Assembly (NCBI RefSeq): GCF_021608185.1
Contig: NZ_JAKIHN010000002.1
Span: forward strand, 372,001 to 436,000
From: Flavobacterium anseongense
Lineage (GTDB): Bacteria > Bacteroidota > Bacteroidia > Flavobacteriales > Flavobacteriaceae
Direction: 5' to 3'
Length of the DNA: 64,000 bases
Each line of letters opens with the position of its first letter. Positions within the stretch are counted from its first letter, which is position 1. Made by a program: the position numbers and the translations under genes. Below, in pieces: positions 35,208-43,867 of this stretch. The notes below the pieces were generated by a model that searched no databases, had not been told where the DNA came from, and was given only the letters and a program-made list of their open reading frames with translations.

Positions 35208-36512
35208 ATGAAAATGAAATCGCTATATATTGTTGTGCTGTTGGTTTTTGTTTCAAAAACTCAAGCGCAGGAATTATTAAAACTAGAAGATGCTGTGAAA
35301 ATTGCTTTGGAAAATAACTATGAAATCAAGTTAGCTAAAAACGAACTGAAAGTAGACGAACTCAGCAACTCCATAGGAAATGCCGGAATGTTGCCTACCG
35401 TTAACGCTACAGTGGTAAATAATAATAGCATTTTAAATACCACGCAAACCCAAGCTGACGGTTCAGAAAGAACTTTAGATGGCGCACGAAATATGAACTT
35501 GACATACGGCATTGGATTAGACTGGACGGTTTTTGACGGCATGAGAATGTTTGCCCGAAAAGAGCAACTTAACATTTTGCAAAAACAGGGCGAGGCCGAA
35601 TTAAAATTAGCCATACTAACCAGAATAAGTGATGTTTATCTAAACTATTTCGACTTGGTACAACAGCAACAACAATTGGCGGCGATTGATACTGCAATTG
35701 TTATTTCACAGGAAAGAGTCAATACGGCACAAAACCGTTTTAACATTGGAAAAGCTTCAAAACTGGAGGTGTTGAACGCTCAAGTCGATTTAAATTCGGA
35801 TAAAAGTTCGCAACTTAAACAACTGGAATTAATCAAAACGACTAAGATTCGTTTGAATGAAATTTTAGCCCGAGATGTCCAAACCGATTTTGTTGTAACT
35901 GATAAAATTATGGTGGATGAACTGCTCAAATATGATGAATTAAAATCGTCTGCCGAAAGTCAGAATCCGCAAATACAAGTCCAATTACTAACCAAAAACA
36001 GTGCAGAACAACAATTAAAGCAAGTCAAAGCCGGTCGTTATCCAACAGTTCGAATTACTTCGGGTTACAACTTGACGCGTTCGGAAGCTTCATTGGGATT
36101 TGTAACACAATCTTCGGGTCGTGGTTTAGTTTATGGGATTAATGCTTCGGTTCCTATTTTTAACGGCAACCAACAAAATCGCAATGAAAAAATCGCAAAG
36201 GTTCAGTTGGAAAATGCAACCGTAACTTTGGAACAACAAAAGTTAAGTTTGGAAAGCCAATTGAATTCAGCGTTTACAAGTTATTTAACTAATTTAGAAC
36301 TGACCAAAGTAGAAGCTAAAAACTTAGACATAGCCGAGCAAAATTTAGATATTACTTTGTCTAAATTCAAAATAGGAACCATTACACCTATCGAATTCAG
36401 AACCGCGCAGCAGAATTTTTTGGATGCCAAAGTGCGTTACAGCAATGCAATGTATTTGACCAAAATTTATGAAATCACCTTAAAAGAATTAGCCGGAAAT
36501 TTGACTTTTTAG
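35208..36512 (+). CDS. TolC-like outer-membrane efflux channel
   Basis: 434 residues. Signal peptide about 1-21 (MKMKSLYIVVLLVFVSKTQAQ), then two OEP repeats with long helical segments: LEDAVKIALENNYEIKLAKNEL near the N-terminus and ENATVTLEQQKLSLESQLNS in the second half, with characteristic YNLTRSEASLGF and VPIFNG strands. This is the outer-membrane partner of the upstream adaptor and pump; it begins five bases after the pump stop codon, completing the tripartite set. Confidence 0.94.
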   Translation: MKMKSLYIVVLLVFVSKTQAQELLKLEDAVKIALENNYEIKLAKNELKVDELSNSIGNAGMLPTVNATVVNNNSILNTTQTQADGSERTLDGARNMNLTYGIGLDWTVFDGMRMFARKEQLNILQKQGEAELKLAILTRISDVYLNYFDLVQQQQQLAAIDTAIVISQERVNTAQNRFNIGKASKLEVLNAQVDLNSDKSSQLKQLELIKTTKIRLNEILARDVQTDFVVTDKIMVDELLKYDELKSSAESQNPQIQVQLLTKNSAEQQLKQVKAGRYPTVRITSGYNLTRSEASLGFVTQSSGRGLVYGINASVPIFNGNQQNRNEKIAKVQLENATVTLEQQKLSLESQLNSAFTSYLTNLELTKVEAKNLDIAEQNLDITLSKFKIGTITPIEFRTAQQNFLDAKVRYSNAMYLTKIYEITLKELAGNLTF

Positions 36513-36514
36513 TG

Positions 36515-36522
36515 TATTTTTG
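36515..36522 (+). promoter_or_regulatory. Candidate -7 box for the bestrophin gene
   Basis: TATTTTTG, three bases after the TolC stop and 20 bases before the bestrophin ATG, matches TAnnTTTG. No good -33 element at normal spacing. Confidence 0.4.
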
Positions 36523-36542
36523 AATTCAAATTACTACCAAAA

Positions 36543-37406
36543 ATGATATCATACAACACCAAAGACTGGTTTACCTTTATCTTCCGTTTTCACAAAGCAG
36601 ATACTTTCCGAACACTGTTTCCTATAATGATTGCTATTGGAATTTATTCGGCAATCATAGGTTACATGGAAGTTGAATATTGGAAGTTAGCCGATAACAG
36701 CTATGTAAAAAACATCACGATTATGCACGGAATGTTAGGTTTCGTGATTTCATTATTGTTGGTTTTTAGAACCAATACCGCTTATGACCGTTGGTGGGAA
36801 GGCCGAAAACTTTGGGGAAGCTTGGTTAATAACAGCCGTAACTTTGCAATGAAGTTGTCTGCCATTTTGGATGATGAAAGTGATAAAAAGTTTTTCCGAA
36901 AAGTCATTCCGAGTTATGCCGATGTATTGTATAAACATTTAAAAAACGAAGAAACAGGCAAACAGCTTTTTGAAGATTTAGATTTAGAAATCGATCATCA
37001 CAAACACAAACCCAATCAAGTCGCAAAATTGATGTTCCAAAAAATTAATGAATTGTATGTTGCCAAAAAAATAACCGGTGACCAATTAATTATTCTGAAT
37101 GCCGAAATCCAATCGTTTACCGATGTTTGCGGAGCTTGTGAGCGAATCAAAAACACTCCTATTCCCTACTCTTACAGTGCATTTATCAAGAAATTTATTT
37201 TCTTTTATGTGATGACTTTACCTTTTGGCTATTCTTTTAGTTTGGGTTATTATACTGCACCTGTGATTGTCTTTATCTTTTATGTTTTGGCGAGTTTGGA
37301 ATTGATTGCTGAAGAAATCGAAGATCCGTTTGGTGGTGATGTCAATGATTTACCAACGAAGAAAATTTCGGAGAACATTAAGAAACACGTTGAGGAATTG
37401 CTTTAA
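36543..37406 (+). CDS. Bestrophin family ion channel
   Basis: 287 residues. The N-terminal region with YNTKDWFTFIFRFHKADTFRTL, then the conserved LLLVFRTNTAYDRWWEGRKLWG (shown by its key FRTNTAYDRWWE motif, about 79-90) and a C-terminal EEIEDPFG acidic stretch are hallmarks of bacterial bestrophins, pentameric anion or cation channels. Four hydrophobic segments are visible (about 27-43, 59-77, 219-236, 239-256). It follows the RND operon after 30 bases but has its own -7 box; no functional link is evident. Confidence 0.93.
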   Translation: MISYNTKDWFTFIFRFHKADTFRTLFPIMIAIGIYSAIIGYMEVEYWKLADNSYVKNITIMHGMLGFVISLLLVFRTNTAYDRWWEGRKLWGSLVNNSRNFAMKLSAILDDESDKKFFRKVIPSYADVLYKHLKNEETGKQLFEDLDLEIDHHKHKPNQVAKLMFQKINELYVAKKITGDQLIILNAEIQSFTDVCGACERIKNTPIPYSYSAFIKKFIFFYVMTLPFGYSFSLGYYTAPVIVFIFYVLASLELIAEEIEDPFGGDVNDLPTKKISENIKKHVEELL

Positions 37407-37452
37407 GAATAGCGGGGAGGCACTTCTTCCTGATAAAAGAGAACGTTCTCAC

Positions 37453-37534
37453 TAGCCCCGATGGGAGCTGGCTACCGTGTAGCGCGGACAGCGGGAAGAT
37501 TTGTCCTGAAGACAACTATTGCTGTGCTCCTAAA
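37453..37534 (+). ncRNA. Dispersed structured element, copy B
   Basis: Stem 1 CCCG (37457-37460) with CGGG (37492-37495); stem 2 GCTAC (37471-37475), loop CGT, GTAGC (37479-37483). A following hairpin TTGTC-ctgaa-GACAA (about 37501-37515) and the tail CTCCTAAA complete the unit. It lies in the 213-base gap before pheT, upstream of the pheT -7 box, so it is not part of the pheT leader. A ten-base palindrome, AGAACGTTCT, precedes it at about 37440. Confidence 0.7.
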
Positions 37535-37590
37535 TTAAAAAATGCTAACAAAAACGCCTTAAAAACTTTCTTCCTGCAGTTAGCAATGAT

Positions 37591-37598
37591 TATATTTG
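37591..37598 (+). promoter_or_regulatory. -7 box for pheT
   Basis: TATATTTG, exact TAnnTTTG match, 21 bases before the ATG at 37620. It supports that start over the in-frame TTG at 37596, which lies inside the box. Confidence 0.65.
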
Positions 37599-37619
37599 CA
37601 CCTTATTAAAAATTTTAAA

Positions 37620-40043
37620 ATGAAGATTTCATACAATTGGTTAAAGCAATTTATCAAAATAGATTTAAAATCAGAAGAAACAGCAACCCTACTGACCGAT
37701 TTAGGTTTGGAAGTGGAAGTTGTGGAAAAATACCAATCGGTTCGTGGTGGTTTGGAAGGTGTTGTTGTTGGTCATGTTTTGACTTGTGAAAAGCATCCTG
37801 ATGCTGATAGATTAAGTATTACGACTGTTGATTTAGGCGATGGAACTCCGGTACAAATTGTTTGTGGTGCGCCGAATGTTGCTGCCGGACAAAAAGTACC
37901 TGTTGCGACTATCGGAACCAAATTGTTTGACAAAGATGGTATTGAGTTTGAAATCAAAAAAGGAAAAATCCGCGGACAGGAAAGTCACGGAATGATTTGC
38001 GCAGAAGACGAATTAGGTTTAGGAACAAGTCATGACGGCATTATGATTTTGGATGCTGCCCTAAAAACCGGAACTCCTGCAGCTAAAGTTTTTAATGTTG
38101 AAAATGATGAAGTTTTCGAAATTGGTTTAACTCCAAATCGCGCCGATGCTATGTCGCATTATGGTGTTGCAAGAGATTTGCGTGCCAGCTTATTGCAAAA
38201 AAACAGCAGTATCGAGTTAATCACGCCAACGGTAAGTACATTCCGAATTGACAAAAGAACACTTAAGATTGATGTCGATGTTAAAGACAGTAAGTTAGCA
38301 CCAAGATATTGTGGTGTTACCCTTTCCGGCTTGACAGTAAAGCCTTCGCCTGAATGGTTACAAAACCGTTTAAAAGCGATTGGCCTGACTCCAAAAAATA
38401 ATATTGTTGATGTTACCAATTATATATTGCACGATTTAGGGCAACCGTTACATGCTTTTGATGCTGCGAAAATCAGTGGAAAAATCATTGTGAAAACAGT
38501 GGCAGCCGGAACAAAATTCGTCACTTTAGACGATACCGAAAGAACCTTACACGAAGAAGATTTGATGATTTGCGACGAAAAAGGACCGCTTTGTATTGCC
38601 GGTGTTTTTGGTGGAAAAGGCTCCGGAGTTACCGAAACTACAAATGCAATTTTCCTGGAAAGTGCTTATTTTAATCCGGTAAGTGTTAGAAAATCAGCGA
38701 AAAGACATGGGTTAAATACAGATGCTTCTTTCCGTTTTGAAAGAGGAATTGATCCAAACATTACAGAATTTGCTTTGAAGCGTGCTGCGCTTTTAATCAA
38801 GGAAGTTGCCGGTGGTGAAATCACTTCTGACATCGTTGATATTTATCCAAAAAAGATTGAAGATTTTCCGGTTTTCTTAAACTTTGACAAAACTGCCAAA
38901 TTGATTGGACAGGAATTGCCAAAAGAAACCATCAAGAAAATTTTGGCTTCTTTAGATATTAAAGTAAACAGCGTTACCGATGCCGGTTTAGGTTTAATAA
39001 TTCCGTCATATCGTGTAGATGTGCAACGCGAAGTGGATGTTATCGAAGAAATCCTTAGGGTTTATGGTTACAACAACATCAATTTTACTAAAAAATTAAA
39101 CGCGACAGTTTCCAATTCGGCAAGAACAGAAGATTATAAGGTGCAGAATATTGTTGCAACGCAATTGAATTCACTTGGCTTTCACGAAATGATGGCCAAC
39201 TCTTTAACATCGCCTGATTATGTGAATTTATCTGAAATGTTGAAAGAAGAATTTAATGTAATGATGTTAAACCCGTTGAGTAATGATTTATCAGCTATGC
39301 GCCAATCGTTATTGTTCTCAGGTTTAGAAGCTGTGTCTTATAATATTAACAGAAGAAATGGTGATTTGAAATTATTCGAATTTGGAAAAACATACCACAA
39401 ATTACCATCGGGTTATGATGAGCCAAAGCATTTAACGCTTTTTGTGTCAGGAAATAGAGTTGCGGAAAGTTGGACAACTACTGAAAAACCATCTGATTTC
39501 TTTTTGTTTAAAGGTTATGTAGATTCGGTTTTAAATCGTTTGGGCATTTGCAAAATTCAAAACAAACCTGTGACTTCTGATGTTTTTGCAGAAGGAATAG
39601 CTATTGCTAATGGTAACGATACTTTGGTTGAATTTGGAACAGTTAAAAAATCAATCCTAAAACATTTCGATATTAAGCAGGAAGTATTCTTTGCCGATTT
39701 TAATTGGAATCTGATTTTGAAACTTATTAATAATAGAATCAAGTTTACTGATATTCCGAAATATCCTGAAGTAAGAAGAGATTTAGCTTTATTAGTTGAC
39801 AATACCGTTGCCTTTGATGCTATTTATTCGATTGCACGTCAAACGGAAAAAACGTTATTAAAAGAGGTGAATTTGTTTGATGTGTATGAAGGCAAAAATC
39901 TGCCGGAAGGCAAAAAGTCTTATGCAGTGAGTTTCACATTGCAGGACACTACCAAAACCCTGACTGATGATCAGATTGACAAAATCATGAGTAAACTTCA
40001 AAAGAATTTAGAATCTGAAGTTGGTGCGAGTTTAAGAAAATAA
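37620..40043 (+). CDS. pheT: Phenylalanine-tRNA ligase beta subunit
   Basis: 807 residues from the ATG at 37620, the first after the promoter; the family start MKISYNWLKQFIKIDL confirms it. Domains: N-terminal tRNA-binding OB fold (about 42-150) with GADRL-type HPDADRLSITTVDLG and QIVCGAPNVAAGQKV, B3/B4 editing domain (about 210-390), B5 (about 410-475), catalytic-like core and the C-terminal FDX-ACB domain (about 715-807) with YPEVRRDLALLVD. Works as the beta part of the alpha2beta2 enzyme that charges tRNA-Phe. pheS is not adjacent, which is common in Bacteroidetes. Confidence 0.97.
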   Translation: MKISYNWLKQFIKIDLKSEETATLLTDLGLEVEVVEKYQSVRGGLEGVVVGHVLTCEKHPDADRLSITTVDLGDGTPVQIVCGAPNVAAGQKVPVATIGTKLFDKDGIEFEIKKGKIRGQESHGMICAEDELGLGTSHDGIMILDAALKTGTPAAKVFNVENDEVFEIGLTPNRADAMSHYGVARDLRASLLQKNSSIELITPTVSTFRIDKRTLKIDVDVKDSKLAPRYCGVTLSGLTVKPSPEWLQNRLKAIGLTPKNNIVDVTNYILHDLGQPLHAFDAAKISGKIIVKTVAAGTKFVTLDDTERTLHEEDLMICDEKGPLCIAGVFGGKGSGVTETTNAIFLESAYFNPVSVRKSAKRHGLNTDASFRFERGIDPNITEFALKRAALLIKEVAGGEITSDIVDIYPKKIEDFPVFLNFDKTAKLIGQELPKETIKKILASLDIKVNSVTDAGLGLIIPSYRVDVQREVDVIEEILRVYGYNNINFTKKLNATVSNSARTEDYKVQNIVATQLNSLGFHEMMANSLTSPDYVNLSEMLKEEFNVMMLNPLSNDLSAMRQSLLFSGLEAVSYNINRRNGDLKLFEFGKTYHKLPSGYDEPKHLTLFVSGNRVAESWTTTEKPSDFFLFKGYVDSVLNRLGICKIQNKPVTSDVFAEGIAIANGNDTLVEFGTVKKSILKHFDIKQEVFFADFNWNLILKLINNRIKFTDIPKYPEVRRDLALLVDNTVAFDAIYSIARQTEKTLLKEVNLFDVYEGKNLPEGKKSYAVSFTLQDTTKTLTDDQIDKIMSKLQKNLESEVGASLRK

Positions 40044-40045
40044 AA

Positions 40046-40080
40046 AAAGTCTCCCTAATCAAAAAGGGAGACTTTTCTTT
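40046..40080. terminator. Intrinsic terminator after pheT
   Basis: AAAGTCTCCCT (40046-40056) pairs with AGGGAGACTTT (40065-40075) and continues into T-rich DNA, three bases after the pheT stop. The A-run on its other side means that it can also serve the convergent fasciclin gene. Confidence 0.9.
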
Positions 40081-40112
40081 TAAAACCAGTACCACGAAGT
40101 ACGAGTATAAAT

Positions 40113-40679
40113 TTATGATTTTGGTGTAACTACAGCATCAATAACATGAATCACTCCATTAGATTGGTTGACGTCAGCAATCGTAACTTTGGCACTTTTA
40201 CCGTTTTCGTCTGTCAAATAAAGGTCTGAGCCTTTCATCCAGGCGGTTAACGTTCCGCCGCTTACTGTTTTCAGAGCAGCTTTTCCGTTTCCTGCTTTTA
40301 TCGCTTTAGCAATATCCGATGAATTCATTTTTCCTGCTACAACATGGTAGGTCAAAATGGTTTGCAATAATTTAAGGTTTTCCGGTTTTAATAAGGTTTC
40401 TACGGTTCCTTTAGGCAATTTGTCAAAGGCAGCATTTGTTGGGGCAAACACGGTGAAAGGTCCTTTTGATTGTAGTGTTTCAACAAGTCCTGCTGCTTTT
40501 ACGGCTGCTACTAAAGTGGTGTGGTCTTTAGAATTCACAGCATTTTCCACAATATTTTTTGATGGATACATTGGAGCTCCACCAACGGTTACGGTTTTTT
40601 CTTTCTGTGCAAAAACAGAAATGGTTACAAATAGCGTTAAGGCAAAAAAGGCAATCGACAATAGATTCTTAGTTTTCAT
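40113..40679 (-). CDS. Secreted fasciclin-domain protein
   Basis: 188 residues from the ATG at 40679, chosen because MKTKNLLSIAFFALTLFVTISVFAQ is a complete Sec signal peptide (about 24 residues); the open frame upstream encodes nothing recognisable. One FAS1 domain fills the rest, with GPFTVFAPTNAAFDKLP (H1-like box), LLQTILTYHVVAGKM and the H2-like NGVIHVIDAVVTP. Small bacterial fasciclins are extracellular or periplasmic and often mediate adhesion or stress response; the role here is unknown. Confidence 0.93.
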   Translation of the reverse strand: MKTKNLLSIAFFALTLFVTISVFAQKEKTVTVGGAPMYPSKNIVENAVNSKDHTTLVAAVKAAGLVETLQSKGPFTVFAPTNAAFDKLPKGTVETLLKPENLKLLQTILTYHVVAGKMNSSDIAKAIKAGNGKAALKTVSGGTLTAWMKGSDLYLTDENGKSAKVTIADVNQSNGVIHVIDAVVTPKS

Positions 40680-40875
40680 GATAATATTATTTTTAAAGTT
40701 ATACAGCCATTTACGCCAATACATCTTTAATGGTTTTGCTATTATTATTTTTTCTAAAAACTTTAACAACTGTCAACACAAAAATTGCGGCTTTATAGAA
40801 GTTGAATTAAGATTTTATTTTATAAATTTAAGTTTATAATTCACATTCAGTCAGACATTTAAAAAGCCCGCAGAA

Positions 40876-41592
40876 ATGTTAGCAAACAAGGTAAACCTCG
40901 AAAAAAAATTACTTTCTCAAAGAAAAAAATTTAAATCGGAAGTGGATATTATTGCTGAAGTTAAAGCCATATTTGCAGAAAATGAGATTCGGAGAAACGA
41001 GATTGCACACAAACTTAAACATCAAAGTTCAACAAAAACAAATGAGTTGCAGTTTGACTTATTGGAAACCGATAAGATCTTTCATTTAGAACAAATACGG
41101 AAAATTTGTATTGACTATCGGCTTCGGTTTTTAGACAGTACTATCTTTAAAAATGAAATTCCGGAAGAAGCAGTATCTAAAATCAGGATGATTGAGAAAA
41201 AGCACAATACAACTCTTGGAAGCTTCAAAATCATTGCGCCAAGTAAAGCTTTTCATTTGTTAAATTACGATGACCCTTTGTTGTTTGTCCCGATTGGAAA
41301 CGATTATTATTATTTGATTCACCAATGGGGAACAGAAATAAACCCGTTAAGAAAATTAATGGTTTTACCAATCAAAAATTTAGGAACCTTTACAATAACC
41401 AGTATAGTATTGAGTATTGTTGTAGCATTATTAGTTCCTGAAAATAATTTGAGCAAATCGGTTCCTTTGGCTTCTTTTATTATCTTTCTTTTCACATTTA
41501 AATCCATCTTTGCCGTGTTTGCCTATTACTTTTTTATGATGGGGAAAAATTTCAATGAGGAAATTTGGCAGCGAAAATATTATAATAATTAA
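40876..41592 (+). CDS. Hypothetical protein with C-terminal membrane segments (238 aa)
   Basis: 238 residues. A charged, Lys/Glu-rich N-terminal part (1-110, probably helical: KKLLSQRKKFKSEVDII and RRNEIAHKLKHQ) is followed by FHLLNYDDPLLFVPIGNDYYYLIHQWG and two hydrophobic segments (about 170-190 and 198-225) near the C-terminus. I do not recognise the family. Orientation and size fit a cytoplasmic domain anchored by a C-terminal helical hairpin. It shares a bidirectional terminator with rpsA. Confidence 0.65.
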   Translation: MLANKVNLEKKLLSQRKKFKSEVDIIAEVKAIFAENEIRRNEIAHKLKHQSSTKTNELQFDLLETDKIFHLEQIRKICIDYRLRFLDSTIFKNEIPEEAVSKIRMIEKKHNTTLGSFKIIAPSKAFHLLNYDDPLLFVPIGNDYYYLIHQWGTEINPLRKLMVLPIKNLGTFTITSIVLSIVVALLVPENNLSKSVPLASFIIFLFTFKSIFAVFAYYFFMMGKNFNEEIWQRKYYNN

Positions 41593-41599
41593 AAACAAA

Positions 41600-41623
41600 A
41601 AAGTCCCGATTGCTCGGGACTTT
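41600..41623. terminator. Bidirectional terminator between the hypothetical gene and rpsA
   Basis: Perfect ten-base arms AAAGTCCCGA (41600-41609) and TCGGGACTTT (41614-41623) around TTGC, with A-run before and T-rich DNA after. It lies between convergent genes. Confidence 0.92.
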
Positions 41624-41644
41624 CTATTTATAGGAATCAGAGAA

Positions 41645-43417
41645 TTATTTCTTTTTCTCTGTTTTTTCCATTTTTGCTTTTAATCCGGCAAGGATATCAT
41701 TGTTATCTCCAAGAGTCTGAGCTGGTGCATTTGTAGCAGCTACAGTTTCAGTAACAGCTTTTGCATTTTTCTCTTCTTCTTCTCTAAAGATAGCCGTGTG
41801 AGAAGCTACAACTCTTTTGAATTCTTTATTGAATTCAATAACTTTAAAGTCAGCTGCTTCACCTTTTTTCAATTTCTTACCATCTTCTTTTTCTAAGTGA
41901 CGGGTTGGAATAAACGCAACTACATCATCACCGAAATCTACAGTAGCTCCTTTGTCAACAATCTCAGCGATAGTTCCGTTGTGGATAGTTCCAACAGCGT
42001 AAGCATCTTCATGTTTGTCCCAAGGGTTTTCAGTTGTTTGTTTGTGACCTAAAGATAATTTACGTCCTTCAACATCTAACTCTAATACTACTACATCTAA
42101 TTTATCACCTACGTTAACAAATTCTGATGGATGTTTGATTTTCTTAGTCCAAGATAAGTCAGAGATATAAACTAATCCATCAATACCTTCTTCTAATTCA
42201 ACAAAAATACCAAAGTTTGTAAAGTTTCTAACGATACCTGTGTGTTTAGAACCTACAGGATATTTAGAAGTAATATCTGTCCATGGATCTTGTGTCAATT
42301 GTTTGATACCTAAAGACATTTTTCTGTCATCTCTATCAAGAGTCAAGATAACTGCTTCAACAGTATCACCAACTTTTACGAAATCCTGAGCCGAACGCAA
42401 GTGCGTAGACCATGACATTTCAGAAACGTGGATTAAACCTTCAACACCTTCAGCAACTTCGATAAATGCACCGTAATCAGCGATTACAACTACTTTACCT
42501 TTTACTTTATCTCCGATTTCTAATTTAGAATCAAGAGCATCCCATGGATGAGCGTTTAATTGTTTTAAACCTAATTGAATTCTTGTTTTCTCATCATCGA
42601 AATCAAGGATTACAACGTTTAATTTTTGATCTAATTCAAGAACTTCACTTGGGTGGTTGATTCTTGACCAAGAAAGGTCAGTAATGTGGATTAATCCATC
42701 AACACCACCTAAGTCAATAAACACACCATAAGAAGTAATGTTTTTAACAACACCTTCTAATACTTGTCCTTTTTCTAATTGACCAATGATTTCTTTTTTC
42801 TGAACTTCGATATCAGCTTCGATAAGAGCTTTGTGAGATACAACTACGTTTTTGAATTCGTGGTTGATTTTCACTACTTTGAACTCCATCATTTTGTTTA
42901 CGTATACATCGTAATCACGGATTGGTTTCACATCAATTTGTGAACCCGGTAAGAAAGCTTCGATTCCGAAAACATCTACAATCATACCTCCTTTAGTTCT
43001 ACATTTAACAAAACCTTGAACGATTTCTCCGGTCTCGTTAGCAGCAATAACTCTATCCCATGATTTGATAGTTCTTGCTTTTCTGTGAGACAATACCAAT
43101 TGACCTGTTTTGTCCTCACGGATGTCAATTAATACTTCTACTTTGTCACCCACTTTTAAGTTTGGGTTGTAACGGAACTCATTAAGTGAAATTACACCTT
43201 CTGATTTCGCGTTGATGTCAACAATTGCGTCTCTGTCAGTGATTCTTACTACTACTCCTTCTACAACTTCTTCTTGGTCAGTTGAAATAAAAGTTTTTGT
43301 AACTAAGTTTTCAAACTCTTGCAAGTTTTTCTCATCTACTGCGTCAATTCCTTCTGCATAGTTATGCCAGTTAAAATCATTTAAAAACGCTTCTTGTTCT
43401 TTGTTTAATACAGCCAT
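41645..43417 (-). CDS. rpsA: 30S ribosomal protein S1
   Basis: 590 residues. Six S1 RNA-binding repeats are recognisable from their recurring starts: VVEGVVVRITDRDAIVDI (about 50), IVQGFVKCRTKGGMIVDV, VLEGVVKNITSYGVFIDLG, KVKGKVVVIADYGAFIEV, KHTGIVRNFTNFGIFVELE and IHNGTIAEIVDKGATVDFG. A Lys-rich tail (EKTEKKK) ends the protein. S1 brings mRNA to the 30S subunit. In Bacteroidetes, which rarely use Shine-Dalgarno sequences, it is thought to matter particularly for initiation; that is general knowledge. Length matches family norms. Confidence 0.97.
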   Translation of the reverse strand: MAVLNKEQEAFLNDFNWHNYAEGIDAVDEKNLQEFENLVTKTFISTDQEEVVEGVVVRITDRDAIVDINAKSEGVISLNEFRYNPNLKVGDKVEVLIDIREDKTGQLVLSHRKARTIKSWDRVIAANETGEIVQGFVKCRTKGGMIVDVFGIEAFLPGSQIDVKPIRDYDVYVNKMMEFKVVKINHEFKNVVVSHKALIEADIEVQKKEIIGQLEKGQVLEGVVKNITSYGVFIDLGGVDGLIHITDLSWSRINHPSEVLELDQKLNVVILDFDDEKTRIQLGLKQLNAHPWDALDSKLEIGDKVKGKVVVIADYGAFIEVAEGVEGLIHVSEMSWSTHLRSAQDFVKVGDTVEAVILTLDRDDRKMSLGIKQLTQDPWTDITSKYPVGSKHTGIVRNFTNFGIFVELEEGIDGLVYISDLSWTKKIKHPSEFVNVGDKLDVVVLELDVEGRKLSLGHKQTTENPWDKHEDAYAVGTIHNGTIAEIVDKGATVDFGDDVVAFIPTRHLEKEDGKKLKKGEAADFKVIEFNKEFKRVVASHTAIFREEEEKNAKAVTETVAATNAPAQTLGDNNDILAGLKAKMEKTEKKK

Positions 43418-43534
43418 GCTGATAAAATAATTTGTATGTTATGTTCTTCGAGTTTCTTGATGCGATAAAAACACAACAGTGTTAGTTTTAAATAGTTAAT
43501 ACCTAAAGGAAACTCTTCTTCGCCAAAAGGTTGG

Positions 43535-43564
43535 CAAAAGTAAGCATAATTTCTTAATTACAAA
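43535..43564 (-). promoter_or_regulatory. rpsA promoter
   Basis: On minus: -33 TTTG (plus CAAA, 43561-43564), then 18 bases, then -7 TACTTTTG (plus CAAAAGTA, 43535-43542). It lies about 118 bases upstream of the rpsA ATG, leaving a leader of roughly 110 bases. Confidence 0.65.
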
Positions 43565-43641
43565 ACAATTTCAGAAAGAAAATAGCGCAAATAAAAAAGA
43601 ATAAAGTGTTGATTGTTAGGAGCATTTGATATTAAGAGGAG

Positions 43642-43678
43642 GACTGCCAGTGGCAGTCAGGTATCGAACTTTAGTTCG
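43642..43678. repeat. Two perfect hairpins in tandem
   Basis: GACTGCCA (43642-43649) pairs with TGGCAGTC (43651-43658) around a single G. Six bases later CGAACT (43665-43670) pairs with AGTTCG (43673-43678) around TT. Neither has a T-run, so they are not simple terminators. Confidence 0.7.
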
Positions 43679-43716
43679 TGTAAATCAAATTAGTGTATTG
43701 AAGCGAATGGTCTGGG

Positions 43717-43778
43717 CATTTTAGGAAGCCCTATTCCCGCTGTCCGGGCTACAAGGTAGCCTCTACCATCGGGGCTAA
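43717..43778 (-). ncRNA. Dispersed structured element, copy C
   Basis: Minus strand: stem 1 CCCG (pairing 43770-43773 with 43736-43739), stem 2 GCTAC, loop CTT, GTAGC (43748-43760), then a short AGG...CCT hairpin and the tail CCTAAAA. It is shorter after stem 1 than the other three copies. It points towards rpsA but lies about 180 bases upstream of the rpsA promoter. Confidence 0.7.
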
Positions 43779-43796
43779 TTAGGATTTGTATCGCAT

Positions 43797-43829
43797 AGAC
43801 CTGACCCGTTTTGAAAACATGTCAGGTCT
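43797..43829. repeat. Perfect inverted repeat ACCTGAC type
   Basis: AGACCTGAC (43797-43805) and GTCAGGTCT (43821-43829) form nine-base arms, with an inner TTTT-g-AAAA. I recall closely similar acctgac...gtcaggt palindromes as dispersed repeats in Flavobacterium genomes; this is memory and not a search result. Confidence 0.65.
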
Positions 43830-43867
43830 AAAAAATAAATAGTACATTGTAATCCAATAAAATTAAA

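Larger units (their letters stand above)
43418..43867. other. 450-base divergent intergenic region, rich in inverted repeats
   Basis: Between the divergent rpsA (minus) and symporter (plus) genes. Contents in order: the rpsA leader (43418-43534) and promoter, an AT-rich stretch, hairpin GACTGCCA-g-TGGCAGTC (43642-43658), hairpin CGAACT-tt-AGTTCG (43665-43678), structured element copy C on minus (43717-43778), hairpin AGACCTGAC...GTCAGGTCT (43797-43829), and a short leader for the symporter. No open reading frame of note. Confidence 0.8.

Noticed and set aside
37596..37619. TTG start eight codons upstream for pheT
   Set aside because: The TTG lies within the -7 box itself; the family consensus start MKISYNWL begins at 37620.
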